This document shows, piece after piece, positions 6,396 to 14,869 of a stretch of 64,000 bases of DNA (positions within the stretch are counted from its first letter, which is position 1; every line of letters begins with the position of its first letter). The stretch is from Candidatus Rokuibacteriota bacterium. Lineage in GTDB: Bacteria; Methylomirabilota; Methylomirabilia; Rokubacteriales; CSP1-6. A program made the translations under genes and the position numbers. The DNA lies in assembly GCA_003221695.1 (NCBI GenBank), contig QHSX01000065.1, forward strand, positions 1-64,000, given 5' to 3'. The notes beneath the pieces were generated by a model. It saw nothing but the letters and a program-made list of their open reading frames with translations. It was not told the DNA's origin and did no database searches.

Positions 6396-7562
6396 CTAGG
6401 AAGTAGCGAAGCGCGGCGCCGGGTCGAGCGCCGCCGCGGTCCGGCTCGCCATCCAGCCGCCCACGACGCCCGCGACCAGCGTCAGACCGAGCGCCACGAG
6501 GGTCGCGCCCGCGTCCGGGACGAGCGGACGGAACGCGGGCAGCGACGCGAGCCTCACCGCCATCAGCGCGAAGAGCACGAGCGCGTAGGCGACCGCCGCC
6601 CGGATGGGTCGGCGACGCGGGTCCACGAGGACCAGGGCGGCGACGGGAAGGAGGCCGAGGAGCTGCGCGAGGCTCGCCGTCGCGCCCGGCGGCGTGCCGT
6701 TCTTCCGCGCGACGAGGTACGCGACCGCGATCGGCGAGGTCGGATCCTTGGCGATCTCCGCCTCGATGACCGACACCGGCTGGAGGAGATCGAAGCCGAC
6801 GCGCGCGATCTGCATGCCCACGAGGCCGAGCGCGACCGCGCCGACCATCACGACAGCGGGCGTCCAGCGGACGCCGGACAGCTGCGCCGTCGCGACCAGC
6901 GCCAGGGGCAGCACGAGCGACGCGAGCATCGCGTAGAGGTGGAAGAGGACGCCGCCGTTGAGGTACGCGATCCGGAAGCTCGGCTGCAGCGCGAAGTGCA
7001 GTCCGATGTAGAGGATCGTACCGGTGCAGACGACGGCGGCGAGGGCGACGCGGTTCGTCGCTGGATAGACCTCGCGGGCGATGCGGAAGCAGCCGAGCGT
7101 GTTGATCATGGCGCCCAGGAGACCCAGGAGGTGCGGCGGGCTCCAGAGCGTGACGTCGAGGCCGAACAGACGGTGCCAGAGGTCGTCGATCGGCGCCGCG
7201 AGGACGGTGAGGGCGATGCCCCACGCCGCCAGGTGGAAGCCACGCGTGCCCGTGAGGCCCAGCACCCTCACGACGTCAGCCGCGCCGGGCGAGGGCCGGA
7301 GCGTCGTCCACGCGAGGACGCCGAAGCTCAGCCCCACCATCACGGCGACGCCGGCGTAAGTCATGAGATGGGGCGCGATCCAGAAGGAGTCGCGGCCGAT
7401 CAGCGTGTGCCACTGGATGTCCCACTGGACGCCCCAGCTCGCGACCACCTTCGCGCCGAGGAGCGCCCACAGCACCGCGCGCCGCCAGGCGAGCGACGCA
7501 TCGGCGGCGGCCGCCGCGGCCGGGGAAGCGCGGATGGCGCCGGCTCTGGTGCTCGTCGTCAT
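6396..7562 (-). CDS. Uncharacterised multi-pass membrane protein with two DxxWH...PHL motifs
   Basis: This 388-aa protein has roughly nine or ten hydrophobic segments. Two related motifs stand out: WDIQWHTLIGRDSFWIAPHL at about residue 46 and DDLWHRLFGLDVTLWSPPHL at about residue 126. Each has an Asp-x-x-Trp-His and a Pro-His pair 13-14 residues later at a membrane edge. This points to internal duplication with paired histidines that might hold a metal or haem; that is inference. It is the last gene of the TetR-DinB-thioesterase run, 15 bp after the thioesterase stop. No known family recognised. Confidence 0.75.
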   Translation of the reverse strand: MTTSTRAGAIRASPAAAAAADASLAWRRAVLWALLGAKVVASWGVQWDIQWHTLIGRDSFWIAPHLMTYAGVAVMVGLSFGVLAWTTLRPSPGAADVVRVLGLTGTRGFHLAAWGIALTVLAAPIDDLWHRLFGLDVTLWSPPHLLGLLGAMINTLGCFRIAREVYPATNRVALAAVVCTGTILYIGLHFALQPSFRIAYLNGGVLFHLYAMLASLVLPLALVATAQLSGVRWTPAVVMVGAVALGLVGMQIARVGFDLLQPVSVIEAEIAKDPTSPIAVAYLVARKNGTPPGATASLAQLLGLLPVAALVLVDPRRRPIRAAVAYALVLFALMAVRLASLPAFRPLVPDAGATLVALGLTLVAGVVGGWMASRTAAALDPAPRFATS

Positions 7563-7577
7563 GCCTCCGGCTCGGGC

Positions 7578-7985
7578 TCACGGTCGAGCATAGGTGACCG
7601 TGTGATGCGCCAGCAGTCTACCATCCGTGCCCACGCTCTCCGCCACGCCGTAGACGAGTCGCCGCCCGAGCCGGAGGATCCGGGCCGTGCAGCGGAAAGC
7701 CTCTTCCTTCGCCGAACCCAGGAAAGCCGTCGTCATGGCGGCGGTCACCGACGCGTCCGTCCTGCCGAGCTTGGTCATGATCGCGAGCCACATGGCCACG
7801 TCGGCCGCCGCCATGAAGACCTGGCCGCTCACGATCCCGCTGGGCCTCTCGAACGTCTTCTGAAACGGCACGTCGATCGCGCACTGACCGTCGGCGATCG
7901 AGGAGAGTCTGAACCCGTAGGCGCGTGTGAACGGAACGTCGGCGAGCAGCGCGCGGAGCTCGGCGTCGGTGACCGCAAGGGCCAT
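7578..7985 (-). CDS. PaaI-type hotdog thioesterase
   Basis: This 135-aa single hotdog domain has the hallmark FERPSGIVSGQVFMAAADVAM, the helix region of PaaI-like acyl-CoA thioesterases with Asp/Ala-rich ends, followed by strands ending LLAHHTVTYARP. ATG at 7985 gives the standard family length; longer forms in this frame would run into the DinB gene. It follows the DinB-like gene by 5 bp and is presumably co-transcribed under the TetR regulator. The substrate is likely an acyl-CoA. Confidence 0.85.
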   Translation of the reverse strand: MALAVTDAELRALLADVPFTRAYGFRLSSIADGQCAIDVPFQKTFERPSGIVSGQVFMAAADVAMWLAIMTKLGRTDASVTAAMTTAFLGSAKEEAFRCTARILRLGRRLVYGVAESVGTDGRLLAHHTVTYARP

Positions 7986-7990
7986 CGTCG

Positions 7991-8575
7991 TCACGCCCTC
8001 AGCGCGGCCAGGACCTTCCTGGCCTGGTTCACGTGGTCGATGGCGTGCAGGCGCCAGCTGACGATCGTGTACGACTTCCAGTCGAGATCCTCGATCCACT
8101 CGAGCGGCGTCGTCTTGCCCTCCGCGTCCTTCACGTTGACGACCATCACGAGCGGCGCCCGCGCCGCCGTGGTGTAGTCGGCCGGCACGGCGGCGAGCGT
8201 TCTGAGGGTCTCGGCGTGGAGGCGCCGCAGCTCGTCGAGGAGCCACGGCCACGGCCGCAGGAGCGGCGCCTTGGACTGGAGGTTCGCGGGGATTGGCCCG
8301 CCCGGCGGCCGCCGGCCCGCGAGCAGGCACCAGAGCTCGTCGAGTCCCGGGCGGTAGGTCTCGACGAGGTGATCCACGATCTCGTGGATCGTCCACTCCC
8401 CCGGGATCGTCGCGCATGCGGCCTGCGCCGCCGGGAGCGGCGTCATTAGGTCTTCGACGGAGCGGAACGCCTCCGCGATCCGCTCACAGAGGACGGGCAC
8501 CGGTGCTTCCGAGCTCTTCGTCCTGAAGTACTCACGCGCCCTCTCCATCGCCTGCGCTTCCGCCTCGGTCCTCAT
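7991..8575 (-). CDS. DinB-family protein
   Basis: This 194-aa four-helix-bundle protein has histidines in DinB positions: GEWTIHEIVDHLVETY near residues 58-73 and SWRLHAIDHVNQARKVL near the end, together a likely three-His metal site. DinB/YfiT-like proteins include mycothiol- and bacillithiol-dependent transferases, but most are uncharacterised. The ATG overlaps the TetR stop, so translation is probably coupled. Confidence 0.8.
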   Translation of the reverse strand: MRTEAEAQAMERAREYFRTKSSEAPVPVLCERIAEAFRSVEDLMTPLPAAQAACATIPGEWTIHEIVDHLVETYRPGLDELWCLLAGRRPPGGPIPANLQSKAPLLRPWPWLLDELRRLHAETLRTLAAVPADYTTAARAPLVMVVNVKDAEGKTTPLEWIEDLDWKSYTIVSWRLHAIDHVNQARKVLAALRA

Positions 8576-9180
8576 GGCGCCTCCCTCTTGAGGTAGCGCA
8601 TCAGCGCGTCCTCGCAGAATCGGACTGCCGTCGCAACACTGAACGCCTTCGGGTCAAATGTGATCTGCAGCGAGACGCCGTCCACGAGGGCGAGGACGAC
8701 AGCGGCCGCCTCTCCGACATCGACCCGGCGAAATCTCCCCGCCCGTATCCCCTGGGCGATCAGCGCGCCGAGCTGCCGGCGCATCCGCCCGTAGAGGGCG
8801 GCGTTGATCTCGCGCAACTGCCGGTCGTGCATCGTCTCGCCCCAGAACTCGACGAATACGACCCAGAACTCTCGCGCCTCCGCGGCGAGCCCGAGGCACG
8901 CGGCGAGGAGCGCGGCCAGACGCCTCCACGGATCGCGCCCGCCGCGCGCTTGGGCGGCGGCCACGCGCCGGTCGAGGTCGGTCGTCACGGCCTCGAGCGA
9001 CGCGACGAGGATTGCCCGCTTGTCGCCGAAGTAGTAGTGGAGGATCCCCTGGCTCACGCGGGCCTCGCGCGCCACCTTCTTCATGGTGAGGCCCGAGTAG
9101 CCGTCGCGGGCTAGGCAACGGACCGTGGCACGCACGATCTGCTCACGTCGAAGCGGGGCGACACCGACCTTGGGGCTCAT
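8572..9180 (-). CDS. TetR-family transcriptional regulator
   Basis: This 202-aa protein has an N-terminal helix-turn-helix at residues about 10-60: RREQIVRATVRCLARDGYSG, then KKVAREARVSQGILHYYFGDK, the classic TetR recognition helix. The C-terminal ligand domain resembles BetI-like members (FWVVFVEFWGE). ATG at 9180 was chosen because the alternative TTG at 9204 falls within the probable operator. No Shine-Dalgarno precedes the ATG, so the mRNA may be leaderless. It heads an operon with DinB, thioesterase and membrane-protein genes and probably autoregulates it. Confidence 0.9.
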   Translation of the reverse strand: MSPKVGVAPLRREQIVRATVRCLARDGYSGLTMKKVAREARVSQGILHYYFGDKRAILVASLEAVTTDLDRRVAAAQARGGRDPWRRLAALLAACLGLAAEAREFWVVFVEFWGETMHDRQLREINAALYGRMRRQLGALIAQGIRAGRFRRVDVGEAAAVVLALVDGVSLQITFDPKAFSVATAVRFCEDALMRYLKREAP

Positions 9181-9189
9181 ACTTTTTAT

Positions 9190-9207
9190 TGATTGGACGA
9201 CCAATTA
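9190..9207. promoter_or_regulatory. Candidate TetR operator (inverted repeat)
   Basis: ATTGG-ACGA-CCAAT is a perfect five-base inverted repeat with a four-base spacer in an AT-rich stretch, 11 bp upstream of the tetR ATG. The size and position suit a TetR-type autoregulatory operator overlapping the promoter. Confidence 0.55.
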
Positions 9208-9270
9208 TCTTCGGCTCTCGGCGCGACGTCAAGCAGCTCGTCGGGGGGCCGGCCGAGCGGCGGCGCGCGG

Positions 9271-10896
9271 TCAGGCGCCGGCGCGGCGCCGTTCGGCCGC
9301 GCGCTCCGCCTCGAGCCGCTCGAGCTCGACGGCCGAGTGATCGGCAAAGATCATCGCCGCCGCGATCGCGTGGTGGCCCGCGCGCCCGGCGATGAGCCGA
9401 TGCATCGCCTGGCAGATCCTCCGGTAGGCGGGGTGCCCCTGGGGCGTCGTGCGCAGCTCGATGACGTGCATCGCCTCGCGGGCGTTCAGCTCCATATAGA
9501 AACGCACCCGGTACGCCATCGCGACCGCGTACGAGGCGACCTCGGGCAGCCCGGCGGCCACGATCGCGTCGTGGAGCTCGGCCGACCCCCCGAGGACCTC
9601 CGTCCAGTCGGCCTCGGCGCCCGCCGCCGCGACCGCCTCGGGCATCACGGAGCCGTGGTGCGGCGTGAGCCGCTGCCACTCGAGGGTGAGCAGGCGGTGG
9701 CGCTGCAGGTCGCGGAACGCGCCGTAGTCACCCAGGATGTCGAAGCGGTACGACGTCCGCTCGAACGCGCGCCCGGGCCGGTGGCGTCGGTTGAGCCGCT
9801 CGCCCACGTAGGCGTCGAGCACCGCCCGCCGCTCCTCGTGTGTCATCTTCCGGGCGCGCTCGAGCAGCTCGTCGTCGGGCAGCGCCGAGACCGCGTAGAG
9901 AGCCGCGGCGACGACTTTCACCTCGCCCTCGGGATCGAAGTCCGTCAGCGTGACTTCCTCGCGCGGCTCCGACGCGGCGGCGTCCAGCAGTCGCCCGGCC
10001 ACCTCCTGCGTCGCCGCGCGCGTCGCCGCGAGATAGCGCGACCAGGCGCCGCCGCGCTCTGGCAGGTCGACGCGCTTGAGGAACGCCGGTATGACCTTGC
10101 GCAGCTCGGTCAGCATCAGGTCCGCGTACGAACGTACCTCGAGTAAGGGGTGCGCGCGCATCCGCAGCAGGAGCTGCTCGTACGCCTGGCCCGTCCCGTA
10201 GATGCCGACGTGGGAGATCGTCGCCGCGGGCAGCATCCCGCGCAGCGTGTCGAGTGCCTTCGCGCGGATGGTCATCCGGTAGACGGTCTCGGCCTCCGCG
10301 GGGTCGCGCGGATACTTCGTCTCGTAGAAGGCGCGCATCCGCGGCAGCCACGCCCGGTAGGTGTCGAAGGCGCGGTCGAGGGTGCGGACGTACCGTTCGC
10401 GGAGCGGGCCGTCGAGCTCGGCGGGAACGTGATAGCGGTAGCGACCGCCCGGGCGGTCGTCGTACGGGATATATCGCGTCGACTGCTCGAGGTAGGCCAT
10501 CAGGCGCCCCCACTCGAGCACCTTGGTCAGGATGTTCGAGGCCCCCTCGCACGCCAGGTGGACGCCCCCGAGCTGAGCGACCGAGTCGTCGCCGTACTCG
10601 AAGAAGACGCGCTCATAGAGCTGCTCGGCGCGCTCGCTGCCGGCGTCGGCGACCTTGACAGGCTGGCGCTTCGGCGGAGGCTTGACCGCCCGCGCGACAG
10701 CCTTCTCCCGCTGCTCCGGCGTCAGGAACTCGTCGAGGAAGAGCCGGCGCAGCGACTTCGACGAGCGCGAGTAGCGCGCGAAGAGCGCGCCCTTGACGAC
10801 CTCGGGAAGATTGACGAGCGCGAACACCGGGCCGTCGAGGTTGGTGACGTAGGGGGCGAGGGCGGCGCGTTCCTCCCGCGTGAACTCGTCGGCCAT
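9271..10896 (-). CDS. thyX: FAD-dependent thymidylate synthase (tandem ThyX-like)
   Basis: This 541-aa protein is about twice the length of a classical ThyX. The N-terminal half contains EWGRLMAYLEQSTRYIPYD, matching the ThyX S-x-x-x-Q-S-x-R-Y region. The C-terminal half contains QRHRLLTLEWQRLTPHHGSV, matching the RHR motif, plus helices resembling the substrate-binding domain. Such duplicated ThyX-like proteins exist in several deep-branching bacteria. The family makes dTMP from dUMP using methylene-THF and FAD/NADPH. Because signature residues are split over two halves, catalysis is likely but not certain. It is monocistronic between TetR and cupin genes. Confidence 0.8.
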   Translation of the reverse strand: MADEFTREERAALAPYVTNLDGPVFALVNLPEVVKGALFARYSRSSKSLRRLFLDEFLTPEQREKAVARAVKPPPKRQPVKVADAGSERAEQLYERVFFEYGDDSVAQLGGVHLACEGASNILTKVLEWGRLMAYLEQSTRYIPYDDRPGGRYRYHVPAELDGPLRERYVRTLDRAFDTYRAWLPRMRAFYETKYPRDPAEAETVYRMTIRAKALDTLRGMLPAATISHVGIYGTGQAYEQLLLRMRAHPLLEVRSYADLMLTELRKVIPAFLKRVDLPERGGAWSRYLAATRAATQEVAGRLLDAAASEPREEVTLTDFDPEGEVKVVAAALYAVSALPDDELLERARKMTHEERRAVLDAYVGERLNRRHRPGRAFERTSYRFDILGDYGAFRDLQRHRLLTLEWQRLTPHHGSVMPEAVAAAGAEADWTEVLGGSAELHDAIVAAGLPEVASYAVAMAYRVRFYMELNAREAMHVIELRTTPQGHPAYRRICQAMHRLIAGRAGHHAIAAAMIFADHSAVELERLEAERAAERRRAGA

Positions 10897-10932
10897 CTCA
10901 AGGGCGATCTTAGCACCTCGGCTGGCGGGCCC

Positions 10933-11298
10933 TCATCCCTTCCGCATGTAGGCGGGCGCCTCGTGCGTGAGGAAGTCCTCGCGCGGCGGCGCGAAGACGT
11001 CCACGACCTCGGTGTCCTCCGGGAACCACGCCTCGTGCTCCACACCGCCGGGGATGACGCCGACGTCGCCCGGCCCGCACGCCCGCTTGTCGTCGCCGAG
11101 GCGAAACTCCATCTTCCCCTTGAGCACCCAGAAGACCTGCTCGTGGGGGTGCTTGTGGGCGGCGGCGTGGGCGCCCGCCTTCATGGACCACCAGACGACC
11201 ATCTCCTTGTCGCCGACGAGCAGCCGGCGCGTGATCTTGTCGGTGATCTTCTCCTCGGGCAGGTGTCGGAGCGCGTGGAAGCCCTTCATGCTCGCCAT
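10933..11298 (-). CDS. Cupin-domain protein
   Basis: This 121-aa single-domain cupin has motif 1 HKHPHEQVFWVLKGKMEF (His-x-His...Glu...Gly) at about residues 47-64 and motif 2 PGDVGVIPGGVEHEAWF (Pro-Gly...His) at about residues 75-91, so all usual metal ligands are present. The start MASMKG at 11298 is favoured over 11340 because GGGAGG precedes it. It may be a metal-dependent enzyme or a sensor; the substrate is unknown. Confidence 0.85.
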   Translation of the reverse strand: MASMKGFHALRHLPEEKITDKITRRLLVGDKEMVVWWSMKAGAHAAAHKHPHEQVFWVLKGKMEFRLGDDKRACGPGDVGVIPGGVEHEAWFPEDTEVVDVFAPPREDFLTHEAPAYMRKG

Positions 11299-11426
11299 CG
11301 TGTGCCTCCCTGTGTCTCTCCCTCGGGATCGTGGGCTCAACGTAATCGCCGGCGCTGCCGGCTGTCAAGTAACGCGCCGTTCCATGCTGCGGCTACATGA
11401 AAATGTCACGAGGATACTGGACCCTC

Positions 11427-11455
11427 TTGAATATCGCGAGCAGCAGTCATACGAT
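11427..11455 (+). promoter_or_regulatory. Candidate sigma70-type promoter for the cyclase gene
   Basis: TTGAAT and TACGAT are separated by 17 bp, 60 bp ahead of the cyclase ATG, which has its own AAAGGAG site. Each box matches consensus at four of six positions. Confidence 0.4.
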
Positions 11456-11514
11456 CACCCGCGCGTGTCGGTAACCGTTCCCTGTGCCTCTCACCGTGAA
11501 AGGAGCTGGTCGCC

Positions 11515-12525
11515 ATGAGGTTCAAGGGGTTGCTCGCCGCCGTCCTCCTCGTGTTCGCCTCAGCGTCCGTCGCGCTTGCCCAAAGCGATTGCACCAAGAT
11601 CGTCCCGCCTTCGCCCTGGGGACCCAATGATGAGACCGGCGCGACCAATCGCGTCACCCCCGCGGTCACGAAGGCGGCCGCGGCCGAGATCCAGGAGGGC
11701 AAGGTCGTCCCGATGTCGTGGATTCTGAAGGATGGAATCCCGCTGTTCGGGACCCGTTTCACGAAGACGATCCTGACCGCGACGTCGCTCGCGGCCGGAG
11801 GTGCTTTCGGCGAGAACGAGCTGACGTATATGGAGGACACGTGGCTCAGCCAGAGCCACGTCGGCACGCACCTCGACGGAATGGGGCACATCGGGCGCAA
11901 GGATTGTTACTTCAACCAGATCGCGATGGGCAAGTACATCAACCAGAACTACATCACGAAGCTCGGCCTCGAGCATCTCAAGTCCTTCGCCACCCGCGGC
12001 GTCCTCGTCGACGCCGTTCGAGTCTTCCAGGCGGCGGGGAAGCTCAAGAGCAACCCGGCCTGCCGCAAGCCGTGCCTGGACAAGGGGACCGTGATCACGG
12101 CCGCCGACATCCAGGCAGGGCTCAAGATGTACAACGTGACGCTGCGCGAGGGCGACATCGTCGTCGTCCACACTGGCTGGGGCGACCTCTTCGATCAGTT
12201 CCCCGCCCAGAACGCCACCTTCAACTCGGGCGAGCCCGGCATCGGCAAGGACGCGGCGAAGTGGCTCATCTCCCAGAAGGTTGTCGCGGTCGGCGCCGAT
12301 CAGTGGGCGGTGGAGGTCATCCCCGGCGAGGATCCGAAGGAAGCCTTCATCGTTCATAACCTCCTCATCACCGACAACGGCATCCACATCCTCGAGAACG
12401 TGCGGACGGACCTCATCGCCGAAGAGGCCGCACGGACCCATCGCGGCACGTTTTTCTTCAACATGACGGTGCCGCGCGCGTACGGACTGACGGGGAATTT
12501 CGTCGGGATTGACGGGATCCGCTGA
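11515..12525 (+). CDS. Secreted cyclase-family (kynurenine formamidase-like) metal hydrolase
   Basis: This 336-aa protein has a Sec signal peptide (MRFKGLLAAVLLVFASASVA-LAQ). The cyclase/KynB metal motif appears as SHVGTHLDGMGHIG, with His-x-Gly-x-His-x-Asp ligands at about residue 115, and a later metal/acid-base region GDIVVVHTGWGDLF. Cytoplasmic kynurenine formamidases are near 210 aa, so this is the larger cyclase subgroup often found in degradative clusters. It likely hydrolyses an amide or lactone in the periplasm. Six cysteines occur in the mature chain, including NPACRKPCLDKG. Confidence 0.85.
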   Translation: MRFKGLLAAVLLVFASASVALAQSDCTKIVPPSPWGPNDETGATNRVTPAVTKAAAAEIQEGKVVPMSWILKDGIPLFGTRFTKTILTATSLAAGGAFGENELTYMEDTWLSQSHVGTHLDGMGHIGRKDCYFNQIAMGKYINQNYITKLGLEHLKSFATRGVLVDAVRVFQAAGKLKSNPACRKPCLDKGTVITAADIQAGLKMYNVTLREGDIVVVHTGWGDLFDQFPAQNATFNSGEPGIGKDAAKWLISQKVVAVGADQWAVEVIPGEDPKEAFIVHNLLITDNGIHILENVRTDLIAEEAARTHRGTFFFNMTVPRAYGLTGNFVGIDGIR

Positions 12526-13579
12526 GTCGCTGACGGGTTGCACCGAGCCGCCGGCGCCCTGTGCGGGGCGCCGGGGCGTTGCTTTCCTGATCCCGGTCGC
12601 GATCGTCGTTGCCCTCGTGGCGGGACTGGCGGGCGAGGCGACCGGCGTCGAGCGCCGCTTCACGATCGCCTTCGCTAACCTCACCGAGGAGCCGGGCGTT
12701 CTCCTGGAGGGTACGGGGTTCACCGGGCGCGAGGTGCGCGAGAGTTTCGCCCTCGCTGCCCGCGCCTATCCGGTTGACCTCGTCTTCTACGACAATCACA
12801 ACGACGCCCACCGGGCGCTGGCCAACGCCGAGGACGCGATCGCTCGCAAGGTCGATCTCTACATCCAGTACTTCCGCGACAGCGCGGTGAACGCGGAGAT
12901 CGCCCGGAAGCTACGCGGCGCGGACATCCCCGTGCTCGCCGTGAACTATCCGGTGCCGGGCGCTCCCCTCTATACTGCCGACAACTCCGCCGCCGGGCGC
13001 GTCGGCGGCGAGGCGCTGGGCCGCTTCGGCTCCGGCGCGTGGAAAGGGCAACCGGTGGTGGCTGTGCTCATCGGGCCACTCGGCGCGCAGGCGGACCGCA
13101 TCCCCGAGCGGGCGCAGGGTGTCGTCGAGGGGCTCAAGAGCCACCTGCCGACGGCGACCGTGACGCGAATCGATACCCGGGGCGATCCCGCCCAGGTGGC
13201 AACGCTCCTCGGGAGGTTCCTCGCCGCCAATCCCGGGCGAAAGATCCTCGTCGCCGCGATGGACGACACGACCGCGCTCGCCGCCAAGAGTGTGCTCGAG
13301 GCGTCGGGCCGGCTGGCCGACGGCGCGATTGTCAGCCATGGGGTCGACCGCTCGATCCACGGAGGGATGAGCGACCACAAGGAGATCGATCCGAGCAATC
13401 GCGGCAGTATCGTGATCGGCTCGGTCGCGTTCTACCTCGATCGGTACGGTTACGACGTCCTGCCCCTCGCCTTGCAACTGCTTCGCGGTGAGCCGGTTCC
13501 GCCCCGGACCGCCACCCACCACAAGCTGATCACGGCGGCCAACGTCTTCATCGAGTACCCGCCGTACGATATGCAGTAA
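12509..13579 (+). CDS. Periplasmic substrate-binding protein (sugar-type, LacI-like fold)
   Basis: This 356-aa protein has a hydrophobic N-terminal signal/anchor (AFLIPVAIVVALVAGLAG) followed by a type I periplasmic-binding fold: FTIAFANLTEE, VDLYIQYFRD, IPVLAVNYPVPG, VAVLIGPLGAQADRIPER and ILVAAMDDTTALAAKSV. No permease or ATPase lies beside it, so it is an orphan binding or sensor protein. The only conventional start is a TTG at 12509 that overlaps the cyclase stop; a later non-canonical start is possible because codons 15-22 form a strong inverted repeat. Confidence 0.78.
   Translation: MTGSAESLTGCTEPPAPCAGRRGVAFLIPVAIVVALVAGLAGEATGVERRFTIAFANLTEEPGVLLEGTGFTGREVRESFALAARAYPVDLVFYDNHNDAHRALANAEDAIARKVDLYIQYFRDSAVNAEIARKLRGADIPVLAVNYPVPGAPLYTADNSAAGRVGGEALGRFGSGAWKGQPVVAVLIGPLGAQADRIPERAQGVVEGLKSHLPTATVTRIDTRGDPAQVATLLGRFLAANPGRKILVAAMDDTTALAAKSVLEASGRLADGAIVSHGVDRSIHGGMSDHKEIDPSNRGSIVIGSVAFYLDRYGYDVLPLALQLLRGEPVPPRTATHHKLITAANVFIEYPPYDMQ
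12551..12574. repeat. GC-rich inverted repeat just after the cyclase gene
   Basis: CCGGCGCCC and GGGCGCCGG form nine perfect pairs with a six-base loop, 25 bp after the cyclase stop. There is no following T-run, so it is at best a weak terminator or an mRNA-stabilising hairpin. It lies within the first codons of the next frame. Confidence 0.45.
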
Positions 13580-13589
13580 GCCTCCCGCT

Positions 13590-14849
13590 TCAGCGCGTCT
13601 TCGATCGCGATGAGTAGAAGATGCCCTCGACGCCTTCGCCGGTCGCAGTCGGCGCGGTGGCAAAGGTGACATCGCCCGCCACGCTGATCGTGGCGATCGG
13701 ATAAAGGCCGAAGGAGGCGAGCCTGCCTCCGGCGGCCAGCCCGTCTCCGATTCCGACCAGCCGCTCGATGCGGGTCGGCGTCGCGACGAACACGCCGGCG
13801 GGCGGGCCCCCACCGTCAACCGAGGCGGTGAACGCGACGGCGCCGTCGGCGCTCAGGGCAGGCCAGAGGCCGAAGTGGGAGAAAACACCGCCGCCGGGCG
13901 CGCCGTCTCCGAGCGCCACGACCTTGCGCGGGCGCCCGCCCTCGACCACGAACACCGCCTGCGCCACCGGGGCGTCCTTGAGCAGCGAGGTGAACGCCAC
14001 CGCTCCCGCGCTGTTGAGCGCGACACGCTCCGAGAATTTCGCAAAGATCCCCCCGATCGGACTCTCGTCGCCGGCGCCGACGAGCATCCGGGTCCTGCCA
14101 CCTTTCGCGACGAACACGCCCCCGGGCACCGCGCGCCCCTCGACCACCGCCGCGAAGGCCAGCGCGCCGGAGTCGTTGAGCGCCGGCACCCCGAAGCCCG
14201 CGAAGGTGCCGCCCGCGGGTGCCGGGTCGCCTTGAGCGACGACCTTGCTGAGCGTGGCGCCCGACGAGAGGTAGATCGCCTCGACGCTCTCGCGCCCGCG
14301 GCGGACGGTCGCGAGAAACGCGACATCCCCGCGGTCGTTCAGCGCCGGCGCGTCGAGGTTGGCGAAGGTGCCGGACGCGATGGACGGCGCCGCGCTCCCG
14401 ACGACGGCCACCGCCCTGAGGCGCCGCCCCGTGGTCGCAAAGATCCCCTCCACGGTCTTCCCGCCCGACACGGCCGCCGCGAACGCGACGTTACCGGCCT
14501 CATTGAGCGCGGGGACCGGATGCCGGCCGAATCCCGAGAAGGTGCCGCCTTCCGGCGCCCTGTCGCCCTCGGCCGCGATCGTGTCGATGCGCGTGCCCGT
14601 CGCCAGGAAGAAGCCTTCGCTCGCGCGGCTGCGAAGGAGCGTCGCGAAGAAGGCCACCTGGCCCCGGGAGTTGACCGGGGCCACGACCGGCAGGGCCTCG
14701 ATGCTGAACCGCTCGAACGCGCCACCCCCCGGCGCCGCCTGGCCCGCGACCACGACGCGGTGGAGGATCGGGGACTCGGCGGTCACGCTGAGGGGGAGGC
14801 CGACCGCGGCGACAAACGCCAGAAGCGCAGACAATCGAAGCGCGCGCAT
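13590..14849 (-). CDS. Secreted NxxGxxAF tandem-repeat protein (DUF7453-type)
   Basis: This 419-aa protein has a signal peptide (LSALLAFVAAVGLPLSVTAES). The rest is about seven repeats of roughly 57 residues built on G-x-x-AP-x-GG-x-F...ALN-x-x-G-x-VAF...GVF. Examples are PALNEAGNVAFAA, PALNDRGDVAFLA and PALSADGAVAFTA. These match the family annotated as choice-of-anchor tandem repeat NxxGxxAF proteins, predicted extracellular beta-propeller-like proteins of unknown role. No sorting motif is evident at the C-terminus (SSRSKTR). It is divergent from the small Cys-rich gene. Confidence 0.8.
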   Translation of the reverse strand: MRALRLSALLAFVAAVGLPLSVTAESPILHRVVVAGQAAPGGGAFERFSIEALPVVAPVNSRGQVAFFATLLRSRASEGFFLATGTRIDTIAAEGDRAPEGGTFSGFGRHPVPALNEAGNVAFAAAVSGGKTVEGIFATTGRRLRAVAVVGSAAPSIASGTFANLDAPALNDRGDVAFLATVRRGRESVEAIYLSSGATLSKVVAQGDPAPAGGTFAGFGVPALNDSGALAFAAVVEGRAVPGGVFVAKGGRTRMLVGAGDESPIGGIFAKFSERVALNSAGAVAFTSLLKDAPVAQAVFVVEGGRPRKVVALGDGAPGGGVFSHFGLWPALSADGAVAFTASVDGGGPPAGVFVATPTRIERLVGIGDGLAAGGRLASFGLYPIATISVAGDVTFATAPTATGEGVEGIFYSSRSKTR

Positions 14850-14869
14850 CCCGTGAGACTATAGCGGCC

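Noticed and set aside
12551-12574. Hairpin after the cyclase gene as an intrinsic terminator
   Set aside because: Stem is strong but there is no T-run and it lies within the next reading frame; kept only as an inverted repeat.
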